Source: an uncultured Collinsella sp.
Lineage (GTDB): Bacteria > Actinomycetota > Coriobacteriia > Coriobacteriales > Coriobacteriaceae
Reading direction: 5' to 3'
DNA: 56,288 nt
NCBI GenBank assembly: GCA_958349325.1
Contig: CATWCP010000004.1
Coordinates: forward strand, 1-56,288
A program made the translations under genes and the position numbers. A model generated the notes under the pieces. The model made no database searches. It saw nothing but the letters and a program-made list of their open reading frames with translations, and was not told the DNA's origin. This document shows positions 22,766 to 30,693 of the stretch, in pieces. Position 1 is the stretch's first letter, and every line of letters starts with the position of its first letter.

Positions 22766-23146
22766 CTACCTACAGTCGGGGCAGAGACCCTCGAAGATGG
22801 TGTAGTGCGACGTGACGTGCCAGCCGATTTGCTCGGACGCCTTGGCGTCGAGCTGGGCATCGAAGGGGAGCGGTACGTCGATGACGCGGCTGCACGAGGT
22901 GCAGATGATATGCGCATGCGGCTCGATCGTGCGATCGACGCGGCTGCCGCCCGGCGTCTTGATGGAGAGAATCTCGCCGGCGTCGGCCAAGAGATTGAGA
23001 TTGCGGTAGACTGTACCGCGGCTGATTTTGTCATCCTGCGCGCGCACGACGTTGTAGATTTCGTCGGCGGTGGGATGGTTATAGCTTTGGCGCACGGCGT
23101 CAAGAACCAGCTTTCGCTGCCTGGTATTCCTTCTTTGCACCGCCAT
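22766..23146 (-). CDS. Fur-family transcriptional regulator (PerR-like)
   Basis: 126 residues: winged helix (about 1-75, TRQRKLVLDAV and SRGTVYRNLNLL) and metal-binding dimerisation domain with HAHIICTSC and a C-terminal CPDC, forming the structural Cys4 zinc site. Fur, PerR and Zur cannot be separated safely; the short form with two CXXC pairs and a peroxide-sensitive anaerobe context favour PerR. SD GAGGCG precedes ATG 23146. Targets unknown. Confidence 0.88.
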   Translation of the reverse strand: MAVQRRNTRQRKLVLDAVRQSYNHPTADEIYNVVRAQDDKISRGTVYRNLNLLADAGEILSIKTPGGSRVDRTIEPHAHIICTSCSRVIDVPLPFDAQLDAKASEQIGWHVTSHYTIFEGLCPDCR

Positions 23147-23207
23147 GCGCCTCGCCTCTTTTCTATCAACGGTCGTAGGTAAATGATACCGTATTTAGCA
23201 CACAATA

Positions 23208-23618
23208 CTAATAACGAGGTGTGAAACCGTCTTCATTGGCAAGTGGGGCTCGGGCCTGGGCGTCTACGAGGCGAAAACGTGTTCCCATGCGCTCGTAGGA
23301 GGCATGAAGCGCCTCGAGATGAGATAGGACGTTTGCCGGAGCTCCCTGTATCTCCATCTCGACTGAGCCGTCTTCCATATTACGCACCCAGCCGGTGAGG
23401 GAGCGTGCCTGCGCGAGGTTGGCGTTGGTAAAGCGAAAGCCAACGCCTTGGACTTGCCCCGCCCAGCGCAGGAAATAGCGCAGGGGAGTGTCTTGAGTGG
23501 CCTCGTCGCTTGCGAGTACGGTAAGCCTGCGGCGCAGCTCGAGCTCGACGTTTGATGGTTTTTGAGGCTCTCGACTGCCGCCGGTGACGCTGGAGAAGAA
23601 CGTATCGAAGAGGCCCAT
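23208..23618 (-). CDS. acyP: Acylphosphatase with N-terminal extension
   Basis: Hydrolyses carboxyl-phosphate mixed anhydrides. The acylphosphatase fold occupies residues 47-136 with the catalytic Arg62 in GQVQGVGFRF and Asn80 in GWVRNMEDG. The first 45 residues (hydrophobic start, then charged helix) are not part of the family. It starts two bases after the oxidoreductase stop, so it is translated from the same transcript. A longer frame upstream overlaps that gene and is not credible. Confidence 0.85.
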   Translation of the reverse strand: MGLFDTFFSSVTGGSREPQKPSNVELELRRRLTVLASDEATQDTPLRYFLRWAGQVQGVGFRFTNANLAQARSLTGWVRNMEDGSVEMEIQGAPANVLSHLEALHASYERMGTRFRLVDAQARAPLANEDGFTPRY

Positions 23619-23620
23619 CG

Positions 23621-24727
23621 CTATGCCTGCTTGCCTGCGTCGGCCGGGAAGGTAATGCCGGCCTGCTGGCGCACGGCATCCATGATGCGCAGTGAGACGA
23701 GCGTGACATCGCGGTAGTGGCCAAGCTCGTGGCGTCCTGCCGGGGTCTCCCAAATCTCTTCCTTAACGTTATCGATGCCGCCGATGGCGGTGATAAAGTC
23801 TGTGAGTTCGTATTCCATAGTGTTGCTCGATTTGGGCAGGTCGAGCACGCGGCCGTTGTCGCCCTGTTCGCGCGGTGCCTCGGTCGCCGAGCCACGTACG
23901 ACATCGCCGCGATAGTCGATGCGGACGTTGCGGGGCGTGGACAGGTGGTCGATCTGGATAGTGCCACGCTCGCCTTCGATCTGCGAGGGCAGCAGGTCAT
24001 TCGTAATTTTGGAGTGCGCGAGCTCGACGGAGATGCGGCCTCCGCCATAGCTGGCGAGGATGGAACCGCAGCCGTCGATGGGGCCGTGCGTGAGCTGTCG
24101 CGTGGTGGGGTCGAGCAGAGTAGTCATGCTCGTAAGGCCGGAGGGCATGCCGAAAATCTCGACCATGGGTTCGACGGCGTAGACGCCAATGTCCATGAGG
24201 GAACCCGATGCCATATTGCAGTCAAAGATATTGGTGGCGCGTCCCGCGAGAATCTCGTTGTAGCGCGAGGAATACTTGCCAAAGCGCAATGAGGCGCGGC
24301 GGATGGGGGCGATCTCGCCCAGGGCGTCCTCGATGGCGTGGAAGGCGGGATCGTGGAGGGGACGCATGGCCTCGAGGGCCACGACACCTGCTGCCTCGGC
24401 GGCGCGGAAGACTTCCAGCGCCTGCGCTTCGGTGGCGCAGAAGGGTTTCTCGACGATAACGTGCTTACCGCCGGCGATGCAGGCGAGCGCCTGTTCGTGA
24501 TGGAGTGCATTGGGGCTGCCGATGTAGACGGCATCGACGTCGTTGGCGGACGCGAGCTCGTCGAGTGCGGTGAAGTTGCGTTCGCCGCCGTGCTCGGCAG
24601 TAAAGGCGGCGCCGCGCTCGGCATTGCGCGAGAGCGTGCCTACGAATACGGCCTGGTCGTTGGCATTGACGACCTGGATAAAGTCGTCGGTGATCATGGA
24701 TGTGCCGATGGTTGCGATACGCAGCAT
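23621..24727 (-). CDS. Gfo/Idh/MocA-family NAD(P)-dependent oxidoreductase
   Basis: 368 residues: N-terminal Rossmann fold (MLRIATIGTSMI) with the EKPF motif (VIVEKPF) and a C-terminal alpha/beta domain with GSLMDIGVY. Members oxidise or reduce sugars, inositols or related polyols. SD GGGGGA precedes ATG 24727. A distant paralogue lies at 31975. The substrate is not evident, and the downstream partner is an acylphosphatase. Confidence 0.85.
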   Translation of the reverse strand: MLRIATIGTSMITDDFIQVVNANDQAVFVGTLSRNAERGAAFTAEHGGERNFTALDELASANDVDAVYIGSPNALHHEQALACIAGGKHVIVEKPFCATEAQALEVFRAAEAAGVVALEAMRPLHDPAFHAIEDALGEIAPIRRASLRFGKYSSRYNEILAGRATNIFDCNMASGSLMDIGVYAVEPMVEIFGMPSGLTSMTTLLDPTTRQLTHGPIDGCGSILASYGGGRISVELAHSKITNDLLPSQIEGERGTIQIDHLSTPRNVRIDYRGDVVRGSATEAPREQGDNGRVLDLPKSSNTMEYELTDFITAIGGIDNVKEEIWETPAGRHELGHYRDVTLVSLRIMDAVRQQAGITFPADAGKQA

Positions 24728-24800
24728 GTGTCCCCCTTGCGTTGTTTGGCCTACAGGACGAGTGTAGCGCGGGTGGGCACAAAAGCGTGCGAAAACGCTG

Positions 24801-25286
24801 TTACAGGTCGCTCTCGTTAAAGCCGGCGTCGATATCGAGGTTGGCTCCGTCGGCCGCGGTGGTGGCGAGCTCGTCGCAGCGCTCGTTGAGCTCGTGGCCG
24901 GCGTGGCCCTTAACCCAGATGAACTCCACCTTATGCTTGCTCTTTGCGGCAAGCAGGCGCTCCCACAGGTCACGGTTCTTAACGGGCTGCTTGTTGGCAG
25001 TTTTCCACCCGCGCTTTTTCCAGCCGTCGATCCAGTGTTTATTGAAAGCGTTGACGACGTACTGCGAATCGGAATGGACCTCGACCTCGCAGGGACGGTT
25101 GAGCGCCTCGAGCGCCACGATGACCGCCATGAGTTCCATGCGGTTGTTGGTGGTCTTGGCGTAGCCGCGTGAAAGCTCGGAGGTGAAGGTCTTGCCGGCG
25201 GGGTTGGTGTATTTGAGTACGGCGCCGTAGCCGCCGCGTCCCGGATTTGATCGGGCCGAGCCGTCGGTATAGATGATGACCTTCAC
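24801..25286 (-). CDS. rnhA: Ribonuclease HI
   Basis: Degrades the RNA strand of RNA-DNA hybrids in replication and R-loop removal. 161 residues from a GTG start at 25286 (SD AAAGGAAG). Acidic active-site residues appear in YTDGSARSN, NRMELMAV, HSDSQYV and the CDELA helix, and the basic handle GWKKRGWKT is present. Stand-alone gene. Confidence 0.94.
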   Translation of the reverse strand: MKVIIYTDGSARSNPGRGGYGAVLKYTNPAGKTFTSELSRGYAKTTNNRMELMAVIVALEALNRPCEVEVHSDSQYVVNAFNKHWIDGWKKRGWKTANKQPVKNRDLWERLLAAKSKHKVEFIWVKGHAGHELNERCDELATTAADGANLDIDAGFNESDL

Positions 25287-25385
25287 GGGCTTCCTTTCGT
25301 TGGGTACGTTTCGTGTGAGTGACCATTGTAGCGCCATGCCCGCCGGGGGCTAGCAATCTACGATTTCTACCCCGTCTTCCGACGG

Positions 25386-26288
25386 TTAGTTGGCATGGAT
25401 GATGCGGTTGAGCTCGTCGAGGTATTGCTGCAAGAGGGAAGAGGGCTTGCGCTCGTTGTGCATGATATAGCCTACGTGCATCGTTGGGGCGTCTGCTAAC
25501 GGGATCGATGCCATACCCCATTGCATTTCATTGGAGAGGACACCGGTCGACAGGGTGTAACCGTTCGACGTGATAAGTAAGTTAGTAAGTGTTCCGCGGT
25601 CCGAGATTCGTATGTTGCGGTCGCAAGGGATATAGCTAAAAGGTTCCTCGGCGTAATAGAAGGAGTTCGAGGTGCCTTGCTCAAAGCTGTAGCGCGTATA
25701 GGGTGTAAGGTCGGCAAGGGACAGCTGAGGGCGGCGTGCTAGCGGGTGGCGCTCGCTAACGAAGACGTGGACCGTCGCGTCGAAGAGGGGATGGAAGCTT
25801 GCGCGGGCATCGGCGAAGGCCTTCTGCAGAACGCGGGCGTTAAAGTCATCCAGATAGAGGATGCCGATGTCGCTGCGAAACGCGCGGACGTCATCGATGA
25901 TCTGCGATGTGGTGGTCTCGCGCATGATGAACTCGAACTTGCTGTCGCGGCAGCGCTCGACGACGTTGACGAAGGCCTCGACCGAAAAGGCGTAGTGCTG
26001 GGCGGAAATGGCGAGGCGGGCTTGCGGGGTACCGCCGTTCTCGTAGCGGGCCTCAAGCATGTCGGCCTGCTCTACGACCTGGCGTGCATAACCCAAAAGC
26101 TCGGTGCCGTCGTTGGTGAGTGCAACACCGCGGCTAGAGCGCGTAAAGATTTCGATATGAAGTTCCTGTTCCAGGCTTTTGACGGCGTTGGAGATATTGG
26201 ACTGTGCGGTATAGAGGCGCTGAGCTGCGGCGTTGATCGAACCGGACTCTGCCACGGCGATCAAAAAGCGAAGCTGCTGGAGGGTCAT
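25386..26288 (-). CDS. LysR-family transcriptional regulator
   Basis: 300 residues: winged HTH (about 1-62, SINAAAQRLYTAQSNISNAV) and periplasmic-binding-like effector domain. It is divergent from metY and separated from it by 274 bases that hold a T-N11-A palindrome, so sulphur or methionine control of metY is the natural guess (compare MetR/CysB). SD AAAGGA. The effector cannot be named from sequence. Confidence 0.88.
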   Translation of the reverse strand: MTLQQLRFLIAVAESGSINAAAQRLYTAQSNISNAVKSLEQELHIEIFTRSSRGVALTNDGTELLGYARQVVEQADMLEARYENGGTPQARLAISAQHYAFSVEAFVNVVERCRDSKFEFIMRETTTSQIIDDVRAFRSDIGILYLDDFNARVLQKAFADARASFHPLFDATVHVFVSERHPLARRPQLSLADLTPYTRYSFEQGTSNSFYYAEEPFSYIPCDRNIRISDRGTLTNLLITSNGYTLSTGVLSNEMQWGMASIPLADAPTMHVGYIMHNERKPSSLLQQYLDELNRIIHAN

Positions 26289-26307
26289 CGGCGCCCGTCC
26301 TTTCGAG

Positions 26308-26330
26308 TGTTATCTATAAAACCGATAACA
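26308..26330. promoter_or_regulatory. Candidate LysR operator
   Basis: TGTTATC-N9-GATAACA, a perfect dyad containing the T-N11-A pattern typical of LysR sites, 20 bases upstream of the lysR start. It could serve autoregulation and act on the divergent metY promoter 20 bases further on. Confidence 0.55.
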
Positions 26331-26349
26331 GGTTAGCGCTTTTAAGTGA

Positions 26350-26378
26350 TTGACCGAGGGAAACAATGCTCGTACTAT
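26350..26378 (+). promoter_or_regulatory. Promoter of metY
   Basis: -35 TTGACC (26350-26355), 17-bp spacer, -10 TACTAT (26373-26378). Transcription would start near 26385, leaving a leader of about 178 nt before the metY ATG. Confidence 0.75.
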
Positions 26379-26395
26379 TCAAAACACACAAAGGC

Positions 26396-26507
26396 GGTAG
26401 GTAATTAAGCCAACCACGGAACCGGGATGCGAAAGGAGGCCCGCATATGAATTGCTTACCAAGACGAATGCCGGGCTCCTGTTTGCGCCCGTCGGCGTGA
26501 TCAGGAG
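26396..26507 (+). ncRNA. Structured metY leader, candidate riboswitch or attenuator
   Basis: Closing stem GGTAGGTAATT (26396-26406) with AATTGCTTACC (26450-26460), 9 Watson-Crick plus 2 wobble pairs. Inside is ATGCG/CGCAT (26427-26446). AGGAG-g-CCCG (26434-26443) can pair with CGGGCTCCT (26472-26480), while CTCCTG (26476-26481) can instead pair with CAGGAG (26502-26507) around a CGCC/GGCG hairpin. The two states exclude each other. No match to the SAM riboswitch cores I know. Inference only. Confidence 0.45.
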
Positions 26508-26562
26508 ACAGCGACTTACTTCTCTCTAATTTATTAACTTTTGTTCGATCAAGGAGATCATC

Positions 26563-27873
26563 ATGAGCCAGTTCATCAACAACCCCGAGCACACCTTTGG
26601 TTTCGATACCCTGCAGCTTCACGTTGGCCAGGAGAGCGCCGATCCCGCATCCGACTCCCGCGCCGTGCCTATCTACCAGACCACGAGCTATGTGTTCCGC
26701 AACTCCCAGCACGCCGCCGACCGCTTTGGTCTTGCCGACGCCGGTAACATCTACGGCCGTCTGACCAACTCCACCCAGGGCGTCTTCGAGGACCGTATCG
26801 CCGCGCTCGAGGGTGGTGTGGCGGGTCTTGCCGTCGCCTCCGGTGCTGCTGCCATCACCTATACCCTGCAGGCTCTTGCCCAGGCCGGTGACCACGTGGT
26901 GGCTCAGAAGACCATCTACGGTGGCTCCTACAACCTGTTGGAGCATACGCTCTCCCAGTTTGGCGTCGAGACCACCTTCGTCGATGCCCACAACCTGGAC
27001 GAGGTCGAGGGCGCCATCAAGGACAACACCACGGTCATTTACCTCGAGACGCTCGGTAACCCCAATTCTGACATCCCCAATATCGACGCCGTCTCCGAGA
27101 TCGCCAAGAAGCACGGTTTACCGGTTGTCGTCGACAACACCTTCGGCACCCCGTATCTGTTCCGTCCGCTGGAGCACGGCGCCAACATTGTCGTCCACTC
27201 CGCAACCAAGTTCATCGGCGGTCACGGCACCTCGCTGGGCGGTGTGATCGTCGACGGCGGTAACTTCGATTGGAAGGCGAGCGGCAAGTATGAGCAGATC
27301 GCCGAGCCCAACCCCTCCTACCACGGTGTTTCGTTTGCCGAGGCTGCCGGTCCCGCCGCCTTCGCAACCTATGTCCGCGCTATCCTGCTGCGTGACGAGG
27401 GCGCCTGCATCAGCCCGTTCAACGCCTGGGTCCTGCTCCAGGGCACCGAGACTCTGTCGCTGCGCGTTGACCGTCATGTCGAGAACACCAAGAAGGTCGT
27501 TGAGTTCCTGGCTGGTGACAGCCACGTCGCCAAGGTGAACCACCCGAGCCTGCCTGAGCACCCCGATCATGAGCTCTATCAGAAGTACTTCCCCAACGGC
27601 GGTGCCTCGATCTTTACCTTTGAGATTAAGGGTGGCCAGGAGGCAGCTTGGAAGTTCATCGATCATCTGCAGGTGTTCTCGCTGCTCGCCAACGTGGCCG
27701 ACGTCAAGTCGCTCGTCGTGCACCCGGCTACCACCACGCACTCCCAGCTGTCTGCCGAGGAGCTCGCCGAGCAGAACATCACGCCCTCCACGATCCGTCT
27801 TTCCATCGGTACCGAGAACGCCGAGGATATCATTTGGGACCTGAAGCAGGCCTTCGCCGCGCTGGACGAGTAA
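26563..27873 (+). CDS. metY: O-acetylhomoserine sulfhydrylase MetY
   Basis: PLP enzyme that makes homocysteine from O-acetylhomoserine and sulphide (or methionine with methanethiol). 436 residues, the length of this Cys/Met-metabolism PLP branch; PLP lysine Lys216 in SATKFIGGHG. SD AAGGAG before ATG. It is a monocistronic unit with its own promoter, long structured leader and terminator, divergent from a LysR regulator. Confidence 0.94.
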   Translation: MSQFINNPEHTFGFDTLQLHVGQESADPASDSRAVPIYQTTSYVFRNSQHAADRFGLADAGNIYGRLTNSTQGVFEDRIAALEGGVAGLAVASGAAAITYTLQALAQAGDHVVAQKTIYGGSYNLLEHTLSQFGVETTFVDAHNLDEVEGAIKDNTTVIYLETLGNPNSDIPNIDAVSEIAKKHGLPVVVDNTFGTPYLFRPLEHGANIVVHSATKFIGGHGTSLGGVIVDGGNFDWKASGKYEQIAEPNPSYHGVSFAEAAGPAAFATYVRAILLRDEGACISPFNAWVLLQGTETLSLRVDRHVENTKKVVEFLAGDSHVAKVNHPSLPEHPDHELYQKYFPNGGASIFTFEIKGGQEAAWKFIDHLQVFSLLANVADVKSLVVHPATTTHSQLSAEELAEQNITPSTIRLSIGTENAEDIIWDLKQAFAALDE

Positions 27874-27933
27874 AGCGACTTGTGCAAGGACCCCTTGCGA
27901 CTCGATAGGTATAACTGCATAAAATGCCTGCTC

Positions 27934-27974
27934 AAGGCGCCTGTGCGAACAATGGTTGCACAGGCGCCTTTTTT
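27934..27974 (+). terminator. Terminator after metY
   Basis: Perfect 13-bp stem AAGGCGCCTGTGC/GCACAGGCGCCTT with an 11-nt loop and six T. The remaining bases to 28185 have a TTGACA -35-like box at 28003-28008 without a good -10, a GTTTTAC/GTAAAAC inverted repeat near 28054-28095, and no gene. Confidence 0.92.
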
Positions 27975-28185
27975 GCATAGAGAGGGTGCAAAACCAGGGT
28001 TTTTGACACTCTTTATGCATTCGAGTTGTAGAAAACTCCTGTTGAGAGGATGTGAGTTTTACGCAATTGACGTGCGCCTTTTGAGTAAAACCGCAGGTCG
28101 CGATTTGCTCGGGGTACTATGCAGCGCAATCGAATCACACGCAGCTCAAACGCAGCAAAAACGCACTACGGAGGTTTCCAGCTAC

Positions 28186-28950
28186 ATGAGGATCGATTCA
28201 CGAAAACCGAAAGCCGCCGCCCTTTCCGCCGCTCTGACCGTGGCACTTTTGGCGGGCGCCGGTGCAACTGATGCCCACGCCGCAACATTGTCCGATACGG
28301 TTGGATCTACGCCGTCCGAGACGACGCTGGTACAGCCCGTTGACTATCGCGGCGATGGTTATGGTTCCATGCAGGAGTGGAACGCCTCGATGGAGGCCAA
28401 GCGCGATTCCCTGGAGATGCGCGCTCAGATCATCATGAATATGTATGGCGACTATGCCACCGATGACGAGCGCGCTGTGCTGCAGGGCTGTATCGACGGT
28501 GCGGGTAGCCTGTTGACGATGGGGGAGGTCGACGCCAAGTCGACCGAGCTCGATGAGCTGCGCACTGCGCTTGAGGATGCCAAGCGCGAAGCGCTCGAGG
28601 CTGCCGCCGAGGCGGAGGCTGCCGAGGCTTCGTACTACAACGCCGGTTACACTCCGTCCTACGCGTCTGCCGCGTCCTGCACGAACGGATCGGGCCTGAC
28701 GCGCTCTGCGGGTGTCAATAACTACAACGGGCGCCGCGAGACCTATTACAGCAGCAATGTGCTTTATCACTATCGCACGGGCGAATGGACTCAGGATTCT
28801 GAGGGCTTCTGGCGCGATTCCGACGGCTATTACGTTGTTGCCGCAGGCGATATGGCCCAGGGCTCGACCTTTACGGGCTCCAAGGGTGATTGCAAAGTCT
28901 ATGACTCCGGCTGCGCTGCCGGAACCACCGACTACTACACCGGTTGGTAA
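28186..28950 (+). CDS. Secreted protein with coiled coil and C-terminal wall-type domain
   Basis: 254 residues. Signal peptide (residues 1-31, cleavage after AHA), an acidic/alanine-rich helical region (about 100-150) that looks like a short coiled coil, a Tyr/Ser linker, and a C-terminal domain (about 170-254) with YHYRTGEW, DGYYVVAAGD and KVYDSGCAAG. That C-terminal part resembles the double-psi beta-barrel-like end of Coriobacteriia wall-active proteins, but no catalytic domain is seen. Probably exported and surface-associated. SD GGAGGT at 10 bases. Confidence 0.6.
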   Translation: MRIDSRKPKAAALSAALTVALLAGAGATDAHAATLSDTVGSTPSETTLVQPVDYRGDGYGSMQEWNASMEAKRDSLEMRAQIIMNMYGDYATDDERAVLQGCIDGAGSLLTMGEVDAKSTELDELRTALEDAKREALEAAAEAEAAEASYYNAGYTPSYASAASCTNGSGLTRSAGVNNYNGRRETYYSSNVLYHYRTGEWTQDSEGFWRDSDGYYVVAAGDMAQGSTFTGSKGDCKVYDSGCAAGTTDYYTGW

Positions 28951-28980
28951 TCTGCCATAAGCCAATAAGACATGACGGGC

Positions 28981-29027
28981 GGGCGTCTTTACTGAGCCTT
29001 TGGGCAACGTAAAGACGCCCGTTCTTT
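28981..29027 (+). terminator. Terminator after the secreted-protein gene
   Basis: Perfect 12-bp stem GGGCGTCTTTAC/GTAAAGACGCCC with a 16-nt loop, followed by GTTCTTT. Confidence 0.85.
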
Positions 29028-29137
29028 ATGTGCGTTTGAGTTAACAGAGCCCTTACCGTGGCGGTACGCTGGGCGTATGGGTGCGGGGCACACTAGTTCA
29101 TGAGAAATAAGGTCTTTCTCTTGGAGGAAGTGGTCTT

Positions 29138-29344
29138 GTGAATGCTCGAGATATCGCCGTTGCCGCCGTCGCGTTGATGCTTGGCTGCCTTGGTCCCACG
29201 GCCGCGCTCGTCGCGGGCATGCAGGGGACATGTGGGGCTGCTCCTATCGTGGTCGGCGCGCTGATCGCGGCCGCGCTGCTGGGAAGTGCGGGTGTAGTCC
29301 TTTGTCGCGACGATGAGGACCAGGCGTCGGAGTCGCAGCTCTAA
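29138..29344 (+). CDS. Small two-helix membrane protein (68 aa)
   Basis: GTG start with SD GGAGGA at 9 bases. Two hydrophobic segments (about residues 6-27 and 33-55) and an acidic cytoplasmic-type tail CRDDEDQASESQL. No family recognised. Followed by a bidirectional terminator shared with the convergent panE-like gene. Confidence 0.55.
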   Translation: MNARDIAVAAVALMLGCLGPTAALVAGMQGTCGAAPIVVGALIAAALLGSAGVVLCRDDEDQASESQL

Positions 29345-29382
29345 CCGTTGTGAAGCTGATTTTTGGCCAAAGATGAAAAAGG

Positions 29383-29420
29383 AAGCCGCCGCGAGGGGAG
29401 TGCCCCTTGCGGCGGCTTTG
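29383..29420. terminator. Bidirectional terminator between convergent genes
   Basis: 10-bp stem AAGCCGCCGC/GCGGCGGCTT extended by an inner GGGG/CCCC pairing, with AAAAA on the left and TTTG on the right. It serves the small membrane-protein gene (+) and the panE-like gene (-). Confidence 0.85.
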
Positions 29421-29453
29421 CCATTGGATCTGTTGGCTACAGTATGCCGAGCA

Positions 29454-30368
29454 CTACCAGCTGCTTTCTATTTCGCGAATCCTCTGGTAGAACCAATCGT
29501 TTTGCGGCACTTGGATATCGTGTTTGGCGGCCAGGCGGCAAATGGTGCCCGCGAATTCCTCGACTTCGGTTTTTCGTTGTGCGATGCGGTCTTGAGCCAT
29601 CGAGGGCATACCGGCGGGGTCGATTCCCTCGATGAGGTGCACCATTTGCGTCAGGTCTGCCTCGGTCAGCTCAACGCCCTCGGCGTTGGCAACCGCAAGC
29701 GTCTCGCGCATGGCGGAGACAAAACAGCGGCGCTGCTCGGAGCCCGGCTCCGTGGCGCTTCCGTAGGTCCCGCTGTAGGCCATGCAGGTCTGGTTGATGC
29801 CGTCGTTGAGCATGAGTTTGGCCCACATGCGGTGCGCAATGTCGCTCTCGACGGTATGGGCGATGCCGCAGCGCGTATAGAGCTCGTCGATGGCGGTAAC
29901 GGTTGCGGGCTTGGTGCCCGCTGCCGCGCCAAAGCGAATCTCGCCCGCATTGGTAAAGGTGAGCTCTCCGTTGAGGAACACGGCGTCCATGCCTTGGCAG
30001 ATACCCAGGACGGTGTGCTCCCAGCCAAAGCGCTCGGCAATCTTTTGCTCGCTCGTAATGCCGTTGCACAGCGAGGCGATGAGCGTGTTGGGTCCCACGA
30101 CACGCTCCATAGTCTTGAGTGCTTGGTCGAGACCGGTGGTCTTGACCGTCAGGATGACCAGATCGGCGGGCGCTGCCTCGCTGGCGCGGACGGACGTGAG
30201 ATCGCAAGGCTTTCCGTTGACGGTGAGCGCATCGCCCGCGTGACGCTCAAAACGGTCGTCATCCATAACGTATTCGACGGCGTCATTGCCGAGGGCCTTG
30301 GCAATCATGCTGCCGTAGAGCAGGCCGACGCCGCCCTTGCCGATAAAGGCGACCTTGTTGATCTGCAT
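29454..30368 (-). CDS. panE: Ketopantoate reductase-family (ApbA/PanE) enzyme
   Basis: NADPH-dependent reductase of the 2-dehydropantoate type, 304 residues. Rossmann motif FIGKGGVGLLYG, catalytic Lys in LTVKTTGLDQA, LCNGI, and the C-terminal helical domain with MLNDGINQTC. SD GAGGAG before ATG 30368. No other pantothenate gene is nearby, so a related 2-oxoacid may be the substrate. Unusually, a terminator and a leader-peptide frame precede it, which suggests attenuation. Confidence 0.8.
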   Translation of the reverse strand: MQINKVAFIGKGGVGLLYGSMIAKALGNDAVEYVMDDDRFERHAGDALTVNGKPCDLTSVRASEAAPADLVILTVKTTGLDQALKTMERVVGPNTLIASLCNGITSEQKIAERFGWEHTVLGICQGMDAVFLNGELTFTNAGEIRFGAAAGTKPATVTAIDELYTRCGIAHTVESDIAHRMWAKLMLNDGINQTCMAYSGTYGSATEPGSEQRRCFVSAMRETLAVANAEGVELTEADLTQMVHLIEGIDPAGMPSMAQDRIAQRKTEVEEFAGTICRLAAKHDIQVPQNDWFYQRIREIESSW

Positions 30369-30385
30369 GTGAATTATCTCCTCAC

Positions 30386-30411
30386 AAAAAGGCGCCCGCG
30401 TGCGGGGCGCC
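30386..30411 (-). terminator. Leader terminator just upstream of the panE-like gene
   Basis: On the minus strand GGCGCCC-CGCACGC-GGGCGCC is followed by TTTTT and, three bases on, by the gene's SD. There is no minus-strand gene upstream that it could close, so it should act as an attenuator. The upstream leader contains GCCGCCCCGCGC, able to pair in part with its 3' arm. Confidence 0.7.
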
Positions 30412-30474
30412 TGATGGATTGTATGCTGCCAGGGTGATTGGTGGGTGCGCGGGGCGGCTGTTATGAAAAAGAAA

Positions 30475-30531
30475 CTATTGCGCTGTGCGCTTATGCCACG
30501 GGGCAGACCGCAAAGACATGCGCGTGGGCAT
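30475..30531 (-). CDS. Putative 18-residue leader peptide
   Basis: A minus-strand ATG at 30531 has an ideal SD (AAAGGAG, six bases away) and encodes MPTRMSLRSAPWHKRTAQ before TAG. It lies 63 bases before the attenuator stem of the panE-like gene. No run of a single amino acid points to a sensed tRNA; three Arg, one Trp and one His are present. The remaining 30532-30693 holds no other gene. Confidence 0.45.
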   Translation of the reverse strand: MPTRMSLRSAPWHKRTAQ

Positions 30532-30693
30532 GGGCGACTCCTTTCATCGGGCTTTTTGCTGATGTTAAAGCGGTGCCGTGACGGCTCGATTTCTGCTGCG
30601 TTACGATACGTTCTCAATTGCGATTCCGATGTGTTTCGATGACGTGACGGGTTTGTTTCGCCTCGTCAGGGCTTCGATGGGAGGGGAGGGGCC

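Noticed and set aside
26380..26562. Known SAM riboswitch upstream of metY
   Set aside because: The conserved core sequences of SAM-I and SAM-IV as I know them are not present; only an unnamed structured leader is claimed.
27975..28185. c-di-AMP (ydaO) riboswitch before the secreted wall-type protein
   Set aside because: Such genes often carry one in actinobacteria, but the characteristic GGGGGACCCAA and GGGGTGAAT boxes are absent.
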